Positions 1 through 11,600 of a stretch of 64,000 nt of DNA are shown piece after piece. Location of the stretch: the NCBI RefSeq assembly GCF_010728155.1, contig NZ_AP022605.1, positions 3,658,001 to 3,722,000 on the forward strand, given 5' to 3'. Every line of letters starts with the position of its first letter. Position 1 is the first letter of the stretch. The translations under genes and the position numbers were made by a program. The notes under the pieces are model-generated. The model was given only the letters and a program-made list of their open reading frames with translations, was not told the DNA's origin and did no database searches. Origin of the DNA: Mycolicibacterium doricum (GTDB lineage: Bacteria > Actinomycetota > Actinomycetes > Mycobacteriales > Mycobacteriaceae).

Positions 1-241
1 ACCGGCGCAGCACTGTTCGGCTACTCGACGCCTGCTGGCCGATCCGCTGCAGCGCGGCTGGCGACGGTCAAGGTGGCGTTCGTGGTGGCCGGCCACATGG
101 CAGGTGTCGTCGCCGCGCACGACCGCGCGCTCAAGCTGCTGCCGTCGGCGCACGAGATCACCGGACAGCTCGCGATGATGCTCGTCATGGTCGACTACAC
201 ATTCTTGGGTTTGTACCTTCTATTCGCTATTCGGCGGGTGA
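1..241 (+). pseudogene. 3' end of a membrane-protein gene, stop codon apparently lost
   Basis: This is the tail of a gene that begins before the window. The frame encodes GHMAGVVAAHDRAL followed by a hydrophobic helix ending in GLYLLF. This resembles the C-terminus of the actinobacterial multi-pass membrane family often annotated as fenitrothion hydrolase (family recall). A tandem 7-bp duplication (ctattcg at 220-226 and 227-233) shifts the frame just before the end. Removing one copy gives LLFGG and a TGA at 239-241. With both copies the frame runs on into the PAS-ANTAR gene. Another frame near 40-60 reads LLADPLQRGW, which also looks like this family, so a second lesion is possible. Either the gene is broken or its last residues have changed. 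Confidence 0.45.
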
Positions 242-258
242 GGTCACACCCGGCGGGT

Positions 259-264
259 TACTCT
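259..264 (+). promoter_or_regulatory. -10 hexamer TACTCT for a leaderless start
   Basis: TACTCT lies six bases before GTG 271, with no Shine-Dalgarno sequence between them. This is the spacing seen for leaderless mycobacterial transcripts and supports GTG 271 as the start of the PAS-ANTAR gene. Confidence 0.45.
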
Positions 265-270
265 GGCACA

Positions 271-942
271 GTGCCCCCCGAAGAGTCACTGGAGCGGGCA
301 CTGGCCGGTGGGTCGCCCCAGAACGTCGGATGGTTCCGTTACCACTTCGCGGACGGCCGCTGGGAGTGGTCGGACCAGGTGCACCACATGCACGGATACC
401 AGCCAGGAACCGTCACTCCCACCACTGAACTGGTGCTCGCCCACAAGCACCCCGACGACTACGTCTCGGTGGCGGCAACGCTCGACGACATCCGGCGCAC
501 CCGCCGCACCTTCAGCGCCCGTCACCGGATCATCGACACCGAGAAACGCATCCACGACGTGGTGGTAATCGCCGACCGCATGTTCGACGACACCGGGGAC
601 ATCGTCGGCACACAGGGTTTCTACGTCGACGTGACTACGAGCCGTCTGGACGATTCAACCCGCGAGATGGCGGCCGCCACCGCGGCGGCGATGGTCGAGC
701 ACCGTGCGTCGATCGAACGCGCCAAAGGAATGCTCATGCTGGTCTACCGCGTCGACGCGGTCGCTGCCTTCGAGCTGCTCAAGTGGCGCGCCGCCGAAGC
801 CGGGGTGAAGCTGCGCACCTTCGCCGAACGGCTGCTCGCCGACGTCACCGCCCTGTATTACGAGGAAACGCTGCCGCCACGCTCGGCGTTCGACCACCTG
901 CTGCTGACGGTGCACCACCGGGTGCACGCGGCAGGTGTGTGA
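271..942 (+). CDS. PAS-ANTAR domain protein (putative RNA-binding antiterminator)
   Basis: Predicted 223-residue cytoplasmic sensor-effector. A PAS fold (about residues 20-125, with WFRYHFADGRWEWSD and HPDDY) precedes an ANTAR domain (about 130-190, containing ERAKGMLM and the helical WRAAEAGVKLRTFAERLL). ANTAR domains bind paired RNA hairpins to block termination, so the protein probably links a small-molecule or redox signal to transcript elongation; its ligand and targets are unknown. GTG 271 was chosen because TACTCT ends six bases upstream and the PAS domain begins soon after. The same frame is open from position 1, so a longer fusion with the upstream membrane segment is formally possible. 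Downstream, pncA starts 28 bases later with its own -10 element. Confidence 0.8.
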   Translation: MPPEESLERALAGGSPQNVGWFRYHFADGRWEWSDQVHHMHGYQPGTVTPTTELVLAHKHPDDYVSVAATLDDIRRTRRTFSARHRIIDTEKRIHDVVVIADRMFDDTGDIVGTQGFYVDVTTSRLDDSTREMAAATAAAMVEHRASIERAKGMLMLVYRVDAVAAFELLKWRAAEAGVKLRTFAERLLADVTALYYEETLPPRSAFDHLLLTVHHRVHAAGV

Positions 943-957
943 CCGGCCGCGCGGCGC

Positions 958-963
958 TACCGT
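958..963 (+). promoter_or_regulatory. -10 hexamer TACCGT for pncA
   Basis: TACCGT is followed by six bases and ATG 970. This is the leaderless layout and there is no ribosome binding site between them. Confidence 0.45.
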
Positions 964-969
964 GACACT

Positions 970-1536
970 ATGCGCGCGCTCATCGTCGTCGACGTCCAGA
1001 ACGACTTCTGCGAAGGCGGCTCGCTGGCCGTGACCGGCGGGGCCGCCGTCGCCCGGCGCATCAGCGACCTGCTCGCAGCCAACGACACCACGTCGGGCAC
1101 CGGGTATCACCACGTCCTGGCGACCAAGGACTTCCACATCGACCCCGGCGAGCACTTCTCCGACACGCCGGACTACCGCATGTCGTGGCCGCGCCACTGT
1201 GTCGTGGGCACCGAGGGAGCCCAGTTCCACCCCGACCTCGACCCGTCGCCGCTCGAGGCGGTCTTCACCAAGGGTGAGCACTCCGCGGCCTACAGCGGGT
1301 TCGAAGGCAGGGACGCCGCGGGAACGCCGCTGAGCGACTGGCTGCGCGAGCGGGGCGTCGACGAGGTCGACGTCGTCGGGATCGCCACCGACTACTGCGT
1401 CCGCGCCACCGCGGCCGACGCCGCGGCGGCCGGTTTCACCACACGAGTGCTGCTCGACCTCACCGCGGGGGTCGCCGAGGATTCGACCGCCGAGGCGGTC
1501 GAGGCGCTGCGCGGCGCCGGCGTCGCCGTGGTCTGA
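970..1536 (+). CDS. pncA: Nicotinamidase / pyrazinamidase
   Basis: Hydrolyses nicotinamide to nicotinate and ammonia in NAD salvage; in mycobacteria the same enzyme activates pyrazinamide. The 188-residue product carries the full isochorismatase-fold active site: catalytic Asp8 in VVDVQNDF, Lys101 in FTKGEHS, and nucleophile Cys143 in ATDYCVRAT. The metal ligands appear to be Asp54, His56 and His62 (TKDFHIDPGEHF) with His76. Its length matches the M. tuberculosis enzyme (186 residues). ATG 970 is preceded by a -10-like TACCGT at leaderless spacing. It stands alone between the PAS-ANTAR gene and glgX. Nothing in the sequence suggests loss of function. Confidence 0.95.
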   Translation: MRALIVVDVQNDFCEGGSLAVTGGAAVARRISDLLAANDTTSGTGYHHVLATKDFHIDPGEHFSDTPDYRMSWPRHCVVGTEGAQFHPDLDPSPLEAVFTKGEHSAAYSGFEGRDAAGTPLSDWLRERGVDEVDVVGIATDYCVRATAADAAAAGFTTRVLLDLTAGVAEDSTAEAVEALRGAGVAVV

Positions 1537-1689
1537 ACGTGGCGCAGCCAGGGTGACCCGGCAGGCCGTTGAGAAGTCCGGAAGTGGGTATATCTCTGCG
1601 ACGCCGCCAAGGGCCCGGCCGTGTTGTCCCACGCCGATCGCCCCGTAACGTCGCCCCCGTCCGTGAACCGACCCCCAGGAGCGTGCACA

Positions 1690-3834
<2,145 letters not shown>

Positions 3835-3841
3835 GCGGGAG

Positions 3842-4237
3842 TCACTCCACGACGGTGAAGAACGAGTCACCGTCCTCTGGGGTGCCGCTGACCTGACCGG
3901 CGTCGGTGCCGTGATGGTCCGGCGTGATGTTGTCGATCTGGTCTTCTGGTCTGGGTTCCACCTCACCCGCCGGCGCTGAGTCGTCGGCGGGTGGGGCCTC
4001 CGCCGCGCTATCGGGCACCTCGGCGGCGAGCTTCTCGTCGAGCGATTCGCCACCGCCCACTTCACCACGCGGCAGCTGATACGAGCGGTCGGCTTCGGCC
4101 CAGTCGTCGGGCGGGTCGACGACGTTGTCGCCGTCGTCGTTGCGGACGTCGTCAGGGTCGAGCCCCTCCGTTGGCCGCAGGGTGTCGCCGGGGCCGTCGA
4201 CGTCGTTGGCGGACTGAAGGTCGTCGTTGTCGCTCAC
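3842..4237 (-). CDS. Acidic conserved hypothetical protein (DUF5709-like)
   Basis: Encodes a 131-residue protein extremely rich in Asp, Glu and Pro, with no membrane segment or signal peptide. It is probably disordered. The stretch ESLDEKLAAEVPDSAAE resembles the LDERLAxEEPD pattern of the actinobacterial DUF5709 family, which has no known function (family recall, not checked). It starts at GTG 4237 (protein MSDNDD) and is convergent with glgX, separated by seven bases. No catalytic residues are visible. It could be a small regulator or a protein of intrinsically disordered type. Confidence 0.6.
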   Translation of the reverse strand: MSDNDDLQSANDVDGPGDTLRPTEGLDPDDVRNDDGDNVVDPPDDWAEADRSYQLPRGEVGGGESLDEKLAAEVPDSAAEAPPADDSAPAGEVEPRPEDQIDNITPDHHGTDAGQVSGTPEDGDSFFTVVE

Positions 4238-4431
4238 GTGGGGCCGGTTGCCCCGCCGCCCTGGGCACTAAACCTGATGCGACGACCACGGGCGCTTGCG
4301 TTCCATCGCCGACGTCGACACCGACCCCCGCCGAGAGTCGCGACCGGTATTCATCCTGACCGGCAGCTGACCTGACCAACCGGTGAGTTAGGGTGAATTC
4401 AGGCCCTCAGTCACCGATCAGGGAGTCAAAC

Positions 4432-5592
4432 ATGCAGCTGGCGCTGACCGAAGAGGAAGCCGCCTTTCGCGACGAGCTTCGGTCCTTCTACCGCACCGAG
4501 ATCCCCGCCGAGATCCGGGAACGGTCCCGGCAGGGCGGTGAGGTCGACAGAGACGACATCATCACCACGCACAAGATCCTCAACGACCACGGACTCGCCG
4601 TGCCGAACTGGCCGGTCGAGTGGGGCGGTAAGGACTGGACGCCCGTCCAGCACCAGATCTGGCTCGACGAGATGCAGCTGGCATGCGTCCCGGAGCCGCT
4701 GACCTTCAACTCCAAGATGGTCGGTCCGGTGATCGCGGAGTTCGGTTCCCAGGCCATCAAAGAGCGGTTCCTGCCGCCGACGGCGGCGCTGGACATCTGG
4801 TGGTGCCAGGGCTTCTCAGAACCGGAGGCAGGCTCCGACCTGGCGTCTCTGCGCACGACGGCCATCCGCGACGGCGACACCTACGTCGTCAACGGCCAGA
4901 AGACGTGGACGACGCTGGGCCAGTACGCCGACTGGATCTTCTGCCTCGTGCGCACCGACCCGAACGCACCGAAGAAGCAGGCCGGTATCTCGTTCCTGCT
5001 GATGGACATGAACACCCCGGGCATCACGCTGCGCCCGATCAAACTCGTCGACGGCAGCTTCGAGGTGAACGAGGTCTTCTTCGAAGACGTCCGGGTGCCC
5101 GCCGACCAGCTCGTCGGCGAGGAAAACCAGGGTTGGAGCTACGCCAAGTTCTTGCTCGGCAACGAGCGCACCGGCATCACCCAGGTGGGCCGCACCAAGG
5201 TCAAACTGGCCGACGTCAAGGCCCGTGCCAAGGAGTCCGGGCTACTCGACGATCCACTTTTCGCCGCCCGGCTCGCCGAAGCGGAGAACGACGTGCTCGC
5301 ACTCGAGCTGACCCAGATGCGGGTGGCGTCCGGCTCGGTGGACGGCAAGCCCAATCCCGCATCGTCGGTGCTCAAGCTTCGCGGCAGCCAGCTCCAGCAG
5401 CTGGCCACCGAGCTCCTCGTCGAGGTCGCCGGTCCCGACGTGCTCCCCTTCGACGCCGGAGCCGATCTCGCGTCGCCCGAGTGGGCCCGCCACAGCGCGC
5501 CGACGTACCTCAACTACCGCAAGACGTCGATCTACGGCGGCAGCAACGAGGTCCAGCGCACCATCATCGCGTCGACCATTCTCGGATTGTGA
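4432..5592 (+). CDS. Acyl-CoA dehydrogenase, subunit 1 of a pair
   Basis: FAD-dependent alpha,beta-dehydrogenation of an acyl-CoA in beta-oxidation. The 386-residue product shows the acyl-CoA dehydrogenase motifs WWCQGFSEPEAGSDLAS (flavin and substrate binding) and the C-terminal SIYGGSNEVQRTIIA. Gly replaces the Glu that serves as catalytic base in YEGT-type enzymes, and the RKQFG motif is missing here but present in the partner gene. That split is typical of heterotetrameric mycobacterial enzymes such as ChsE or PimC/PimD-type pairs (FadE17/FadE18-like; inference). ATG 4432 has AGGGAG (4420-4425) six bases upstream. A longer frame from 4393 lacks conservation. A possible -10 TAGGGT lies at 4389. 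The partner follows after seven bases, so the two are co-transcribed. Confidence 0.88.
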   Translation: MQLALTEEEAAFRDELRSFYRTEIPAEIRERSRQGGEVDRDDIITTHKILNDHGLAVPNWPVEWGGKDWTPVQHQIWLDEMQLACVPEPLTFNSKMVGPVIAEFGSQAIKERFLPPTAALDIWWCQGFSEPEAGSDLASLRTTAIRDGDTYVVNGQKTWTTLGQYADWIFCLVRTDPNAPKKQAGISFLLMDMNTPGITLRPIKLVDGSFEVNEVFFEDVRVPADQLVGEENQGWSYAKFLLGNERTGITQVGRTKVKLADVKARAKESGLLDDPLFAARLAEAENDVLALELTQMRVASGSVDGKPNPASSVLKLRGSQLQQLATELLVEVAGPDVLPFDAGADLASPEWARHSAPTYLNYRKTSIYGGSNEVQRTIIASTILGL

Positions 5593-5599
5593 GGTAGTC

Positions 5600-6706
5600 A
5601 TGGATTTCGACTTCACCGACGAGCAGGAACTGCTCCGCGACACCAGCCGCGAGGTGCTGGCACGCACCTACGACATCGAGACACGGCTCAAGGTCGTCGA
5701 CTCCGAGCTCGGCTGGAGCCGCGACGTGTGGAACCAGCTCGCCGAGATCGGCATCCTCGGCCTCGGCTTCGAGGAGGACGCCGGCGGGCAGCTCGAGATC
5801 ATGGTGGTCGCCACCGAGATCGGTCGGCGGCTGGCGCCCGAACCGGTGCTCTCCGCGGCGCTGGGACCCGGCGCCCTGATCGCCGAGGTCGGCAGCGACA
5901 AACAGAAGCAGCTGCTCGACGCGGTCGGCGCCGGTCAGCACCTGCTCGCCTTCGCCCATACCGAACCCGGTATGCGTGGCGTCGGCGGCAAGCTCTCAAC
6001 CACCGCTGAGCAGCAGGGGGATTCCTGGACGCTCACCGGGCGCAAGAATCCGGTGATCGCCGGTGACAGCGCCGACACGCTGATCGTCAGCGCCGCCCTG
6101 GCCGACGGCGGGACGGGTCTGTTCGTGGTCGAGGGCACCGCGGTCTCCCGGAAACCGTTCCGGACCTTCGACGGTCAGCGCGGAGCCGAGATCGACCTCG
6201 ACGGGGTGACCGCCACGCCGCTGGGTGCCGGCGGGGACGCCACCGACGCGATCTCTCGGGCCCTGGTGCGGCTGCAGTCGGCGCTGTGCGCCGAAGCGCT
6301 GGGCGCGATGGAGGAAGCGCTGCGCTTGACGACCGACTACCTCAAGAGCCGCAAGCAGTTCGGCGTCACGCTCAGCAAGTTCCAGACGCTGACGCAGCGG
6401 GCCGCCGACATGTACGTCTCGCTGGAGTTGGCCCGCAGTATGGCGTACTACGCGGCCATGTCGATAGCCGACGGTGACTTCGACCCGGCGATCGCCGCCC
6501 GCGCGAAGCTGCAGATCGGCCGCTCGGGTCGGCACATCGCCCAGGAGGCCATCCAGCTGCACGGCGGTATCGGTGTCACCGCGGAGTATCCGGTCGGCCA
6601 CTACGCCGCGCGGCTGACCGCGATCGAACAGACGCTCGGGTCGGCGCAGGACCAGCTGCACGTGCTGATGGGCGGGCTGAGCGACTACGAGGTGGTCACC
6701 CTCTAG
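5600..6706 (+). CDS. Acyl-CoA dehydrogenase, subunit 2 of a pair
   Basis: Second subunit of the probable alpha2-beta2 acyl-CoA dehydrogenase. The 368-residue protein keeps SRKQFGVTLSKFQTLTQRAADMY (the FAD-contacting RKQFG motif) and the C-terminal QLHGGIGVTAEYPVG. It is more divergent in the middle domain than its neighbour, as usual for the smaller-domain partner in such pairs. ATG 5600 has GAGG just upstream (around 5590-5594), seven bases after the stop of subunit 1. Acyl chain length or a steroid side-chain substrate cannot be told from sequence. No CoA ligase or thiolase lies next to the pair. Confidence 0.87.
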   Translation: MDFDFTDEQELLRDTSREVLARTYDIETRLKVVDSELGWSRDVWNQLAEIGILGLGFEEDAGGQLEIMVVATEIGRRLAPEPVLSAALGPGALIAEVGSDKQKQLLDAVGAGQHLLAFAHTEPGMRGVGGKLSTTAEQQGDSWTLTGRKNPVIAGDSADTLIVSAALADGGTGLFVVEGTAVSRKPFRTFDGQRGAEIDLDGVTATPLGAGGDATDAISRALVRLQSALCAEALGAMEEALRLTTDYLKSRKQFGVTLSKFQTLTQRAADMYVSLELARSMAYYAAMSIADGDFDPAIAARAKLQIGRSGRHIAQEAIQLHGGIGVTAEYPVGHYAARLTAIEQTLGSAQDQLHVLMGGLSDYEVVTL

Positions 6707-6808
6707 TTGCTCCAGCGCCGAAACGAACAAACGGGCGCAGAGGTGCGAGAAGGCGGCGGCATTTCGTCGATCTCGGCGGGCACACTTCGGGGGTGCTGAG
6801 CCAGGCGT

Positions 6809-8142
6809 TCACGCCCCGACGATCCGCAGGATGGACTTCATCGGGATCGGCAGCCAGCTGGGCCGGTACCGCGCCTCGTAGCCGACCTCGTAGACCGCCT
6901 TGTCGAGTTCGTAGGCGGCCAGCAATTCGGCGTCGCCGCGCGGATCGGTGCCCGAGGCGGCGGCGTACCCGTCGCAGAACGAGCTGACGTTGCGGTCGAC
7001 CCATTCCCTGGCCCGGGCAGCGAGCTGTTTGTCGTGCGCGGCGTCGCCGCCGCGTTCGATCAACCGTTGATAGGCGGCGTATTCGTAGGACCGCAGCATG
7101 CCCGCGACGTCGCGCATCGGGGAGTCGGGCCGGCGGCGTTCGTCGAGCGGTTGGCCCGGTTCGCCCTCGAAGTCGATCAGCAGCCAGCCCTCCGTGGTTC
7201 GCAGCACCTGCCCGAGATGCAGGTCGCCGTGCACCCGGTGGACGGTGATCTCCTGGCCGGCGAGTTTGCGGTATCGCTCCTCGATCAGGGCGGCGTGCGG
7301 CTGCAGTTCGGCTACCGCGTCGGCCACCGACCGCAGCCTCTCCAGCACGGTGTCGAGCGGAAACGGCACCGACGACGCGCCAAGTTCGGCGGCCAGCGTC
7401 GCGTGCACCGACGCCACCGCCTCACCGAGGCGGTGCGACTCCCCCGCGAAGTCGCCGCCCACCTCGTCGGCGTAGAGGTCGCCTTCGGCGAACAGGTCGC
7501 GAGTGCTGGTGAGCGCCATGTCCCAGCCCTCGGCCGAGTTGGCCGCGAACTCGGTCACCATGCCGAGCGCATACGGCTCCCCGTCGAACGTGGTCTCGAA
7601 CGAGCCGAGCAGCCGCGCGACATGCGGGTTGCCCGCTCGGGCAAGCGCCCGGTTCAACTCGATATCGGGGTTGATGCCGGGGGCGATACGCCGGAACACC
7701 TTGAGGATTGCGTCCTGGTCGAAAATGACGCTGGTATTGCTCTGCTCGGCGCTGGACACCCGCGGCGCGGCCTGCAGCGGCAGCGTCACCTCCGGCTCCT
7801 TCACGAACCGGATGTCACCGACCTGCGCCGAGGAGTCGATCAGCGTCAGGAGGAAGTGCGCCGCCGCGGGGTCGTACAACGCGTCGTAGCCAGTGCGGTC
7901 GCCGTCGGGCGCCGTGTCTCTGCCGATCCGGGCGACCGCACTGTACTCGTCGATCGGCGCCGAATCCCAACGTACGAGGATCTGGTAGCGCTCCGGTGTG
8001 CCTTCGGCGTAGTCGACCCTGAGCAGCACCAGGTCGATGTCGTCGCGTAGCGGGACCACCACATCCGCCGTGGCAGAGACGAATTGGCGACTGCGGCCAC
8101 CGTACCACCGCTGTTGCGGTAGCCAGTCGTCGAAGGGAAGGT

Positions 8143-8146
<4 letters not shown>
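6809..8146 (-). CDS. mak: Maltokinase (Pep2/Mak)
   Basis: Phosphorylates maltose with ATP to give maltose-1-phosphate, the substrate of GlgE for alpha-glucan synthesis. The 445-residue protein starts [20 protein letters not shown], the typical N-cap of mycobacterial Mak. It carries the eukaryotic-like kinase loop [14 protein letters not shown] and the Mg-binding [12 protein letters not shown] 8146 overlaps the treS stop by four bases (ATGA), so translation is coupled and TreS and Mak are made together. The two proteins form a complex in mycobacteria (known from the family). An open frame extends farther upstream to 8617 but lies wholly within treS and is not the start. No glgE is present in the window. 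Confidence 0.94.
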
Positions 8147-9936
<1,790 letters not shown>

Positions 9937-10014
9937 CGGTCCTCAGTCCTACCCATCGTCGTGGTACCTGAATCGTGGCCCAGTGCGGGCCGCCGCGCGA
10001 CCGCGGCGCAGCGG

Positions 10015-10020
10015 TATGGT
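10015..10020 (+). promoter_or_regulatory. -10 hexamer TATGGT, leaderless
   Basis: TATGGT is followed by six bases and GTG 10027. It supports this GTG over upstream in-frame starts. Confidence 0.45.
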
Positions 10021-10026
10021 GCCGAA

Positions 10027-10827
10027 GTGGCCAACCGCGATCACGGCGACCCCGGCGGTGCGCCGTCGGTGCCTCCGCCGCTGCGCCCCGCTGCCGACGC
10101 CGTACGACCGTCAGCCGCCGAGGAGTCCCGGACAATCGCGGCCTCGGCCAACACCGCCACGCTGGCCACACTGACGGCCGACGGGGACCCGTGGGCGTCG
10201 TTCGTCACCTACGGGCTGCTCGACGGCGCCCCGGTGCTGTGCGTGTCGGACCTCGCCGAGCACGGCCGCAACCTGGCCGCTGATCCGCGGGCGAGCGTCG
10301 CGATCGTCGCGCCGTCCTCGGCATCCGATCCGCTCTCCAACGGCCGGGTAACGCTGGCCGGGGTGGTCGAGCGGCCCATCGGGGACGAGCCCCACGCGGC
10401 TCGGGAGGCGCACCTGGCCGCGGTGCCGGCGGCGAAGTACTACATCGACTACAGCGACTTCACCGTGTGGGTGCTGCGCGTTCGGCGTGTCCGTTGGGTC
10501 GGCGGCTACGGCCGGATGGGTTCGTGCAGCGGCGCGGATTATTCTGCCGCCGAAGCCGATCCGGTGGCGCTTCAGGCCGCGGGAGCGGTCGCGCACCTCA
10601 ACGCCGACCACGCCGAGTCGCTGTTGGCGATGGCGCGGGTACTCGGCGGCTATCTGGACGCGACCACCGCGTCGTGCACCCGGGCGGATCGCTACGGACT
10701 CGATCTTCGGCTCGAAACCGAACGCGGCATCGCCTACACCCGGGTAGGCTATGCCGCGCCGCTGAGTTCGCCTGCCGAACTGCGCTCTGCCGCCGTGGAG
10801 TTGACGCAGCGGGCCCGCCGGGGGTGA
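10027..10827 (+). CDS. HugZ-like PPOX-fold protein with DUF2470 domain
   Basis: The 266-residue protein joins an N-terminal split-barrel flavin/heme domain (TIAASANTATLATLTADGDPW, GRNLAADPRASV, KYYIDYSDF) to a C-terminal DUF2470 domain (AVAHLNADHAESLLAMA). This architecture is that of HugZ-type heme oxygenases and related plastid proteins, so heme binding or degradation is possible. A plain FMN or F420-linked oxidoreductase role is equally open. GTG 10027 was chosen because a TATGGT hexamer ends six bases upstream and conservation is poor before it. The reading frame is open back to 9928, across the treS start. The phosphoribosyltransferase gene follows 24 bases later with its own promoter. 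Confidence 0.8.
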   Translation: MANRDHGDPGGAPSVPPPLRPAADAVRPSAAEESRTIAASANTATLATLTADGDPWASFVTYGLLDGAPVLCVSDLAEHGRNLAADPRASVAIVAPSSASDPLSNGRVTLAGVVERPIGDEPHAAREAHLAAVPAAKYYIDYSDFTVWVLRVRRVRWVGGYGRMGSCSGADYSAAEADPVALQAAGAVAHLNADHAESLLAMARVLGGYLDATTASCTRADRYGLDLRLETERGIAYTRVGYAAPLSSPAELRSAAVELTQRARRG

Positions 10828-10838
10828 GACGCGTCGCA

Positions 10839-10844
10839 TACGAT
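10839..10844 (+). promoter_or_regulatory. -10 hexamer TACGAT, leaderless
   Basis: TACGAT is followed by seven bases and ATG 10852, with no ribosome binding site. Confidence 0.45.
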
Positions 10845-10851
10845 CTGCGGT

Positions 10852-11430
10852 ATGTCTGCGCCGAGCGACCGTCCGGAATCCTGGCATGCGGCGTTCGAGT
10901 TGATCCGCACGCGCGGGTACGAGCACCGTGAGGAGCCGTTCCGCCTTGCCAGCGGTCAACTCAGCCACGACTACATCGACGGCAAATACGCCGTCGACAA
11001 CGGGGAACGGCTGACGATCGTGAGCCGCGCCGTCGCGGATCTGGCCGCCCGGACCGGCATCGAGTTCGAGGCCGTCGGCGGGTTGACAATGGGGGCCGAT
11101 CCGCTCGCCCACGGCGTGGCGATGGTCACCGGAGCGGCCTGGTTTTCGGTCCGCAAGGAACAGAAGCAGCGCGGGCGCGAACAGTGGATCGAGGGCACGC
11201 GCATCGCACCCGGTATGCGGGTGCTGCTCGTCGACGACGTGATCAGCACCGGCGGCTCGACGGCGCTGGCATTCGACCGGGTGGTCGCAGCTGGCGCGGT
11301 GGTGAGCGGCGTCATCCCGATGGTCGACCGCGGTGACGTCGCGGCAGCGCTGTTCGCCGAGCGGGGCGTCCCGTTCGCGGCGCTGGTGACCTACCGGGAT
11401 CTCGGGATCGAACCGATCGAAGCAGTCTGA
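10852..11430 (+). CDS. pyrE: Orotate phosphoribosyltransferase (PyrE-type)
   Basis: Transfers phosphoribose from PRPP to orotate to form OMP in pyrimidine synthesis. The 192-residue protein has the PRPP loop VLLVDDVISTGGS (residues 124-136), a flexible loop with RKEQKQRGREQW, and the substrate region FRLASGQLSHDYIDGKY. Its length fits single-domain PyrE. ATG 10852 follows a leaderless -10. M. tuberculosis pyrE lies near clpB; here the downstream neighbour has been replaced by the IS200/IS605 element. A different phosphoribosyltransferase specificity cannot be fully excluded. Confidence 0.9.
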   Translation: MSAPSDRPESWHAAFELIRTRGYEHREEPFRLASGQLSHDYIDGKYAVDNGERLTIVSRAVADLAARTGIEFEAVGGLTMGADPLAHGVAMVTGAAWFSVRKEQKQRGREQWIEGTRIAPGMRVLLVDDVISTGGSTALAFDRVVAAGAVVSGVIPMVDRGDVAAALFAERGVPFAALVTYRDLGIEPIEAV

Positions 11431-11503
11431 CGAGCACCAGGGTCGGCTCCATCCCGACGGTGAGCGGCCGTACTTCTTCTTCTTCGAGGACGTGGCGGGT
11501 TGA
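11402..11503 (+). other. Short coding-like fragment between pyrE and the IS element
   Basis: In the +2 frame relative to pyrE, the DNA after its stop encodes GRLHPDGERPYFFFFEDVAG and then a stop at 11501-11503. The composition looks like a real protein C-terminus, and no start codon fits it. It may be the tail of a gene whose body was lost when the neighbouring element inserted. I do not recognise the family. Confidence 0.25.
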
Positions 11504-11600
11504 CGTTCCTCCCCACGGCTGAAAGTCGGGGGATTCCAACCTGTTAGACGGGTTGGAGCAGTAATTCCTCGCGGTTTCCTGCTGGTTCCTGCGTCGACGT
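11499..11600 (-). ncRNA. Probable omega RNA (TnpB guide RNA) at the tnpB 3' end
   Basis: In IS605 elements the guide RNA comes from the last part of tnpB plus the right end, and its guide is the flanking host DNA. Here the minus strand past the tnpB stop forms a hairpin (11508-11532) and ends in ...GGGGAGGAACGTCAA. The guide would then be copied from about 11498 downward, toward the pyrE end. The extent is inferred, not measured. Confidence 0.4.
11508..11532. repeat. Right-end hairpin of the IS element
   Basis: CCCC-acggctgaaagtc-GGGG stem-loop just beyond the tnpB stop, with TTGACG immediately outside it. It closely matches a second hairpin at 13298-13321. Confidence 0.6.
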
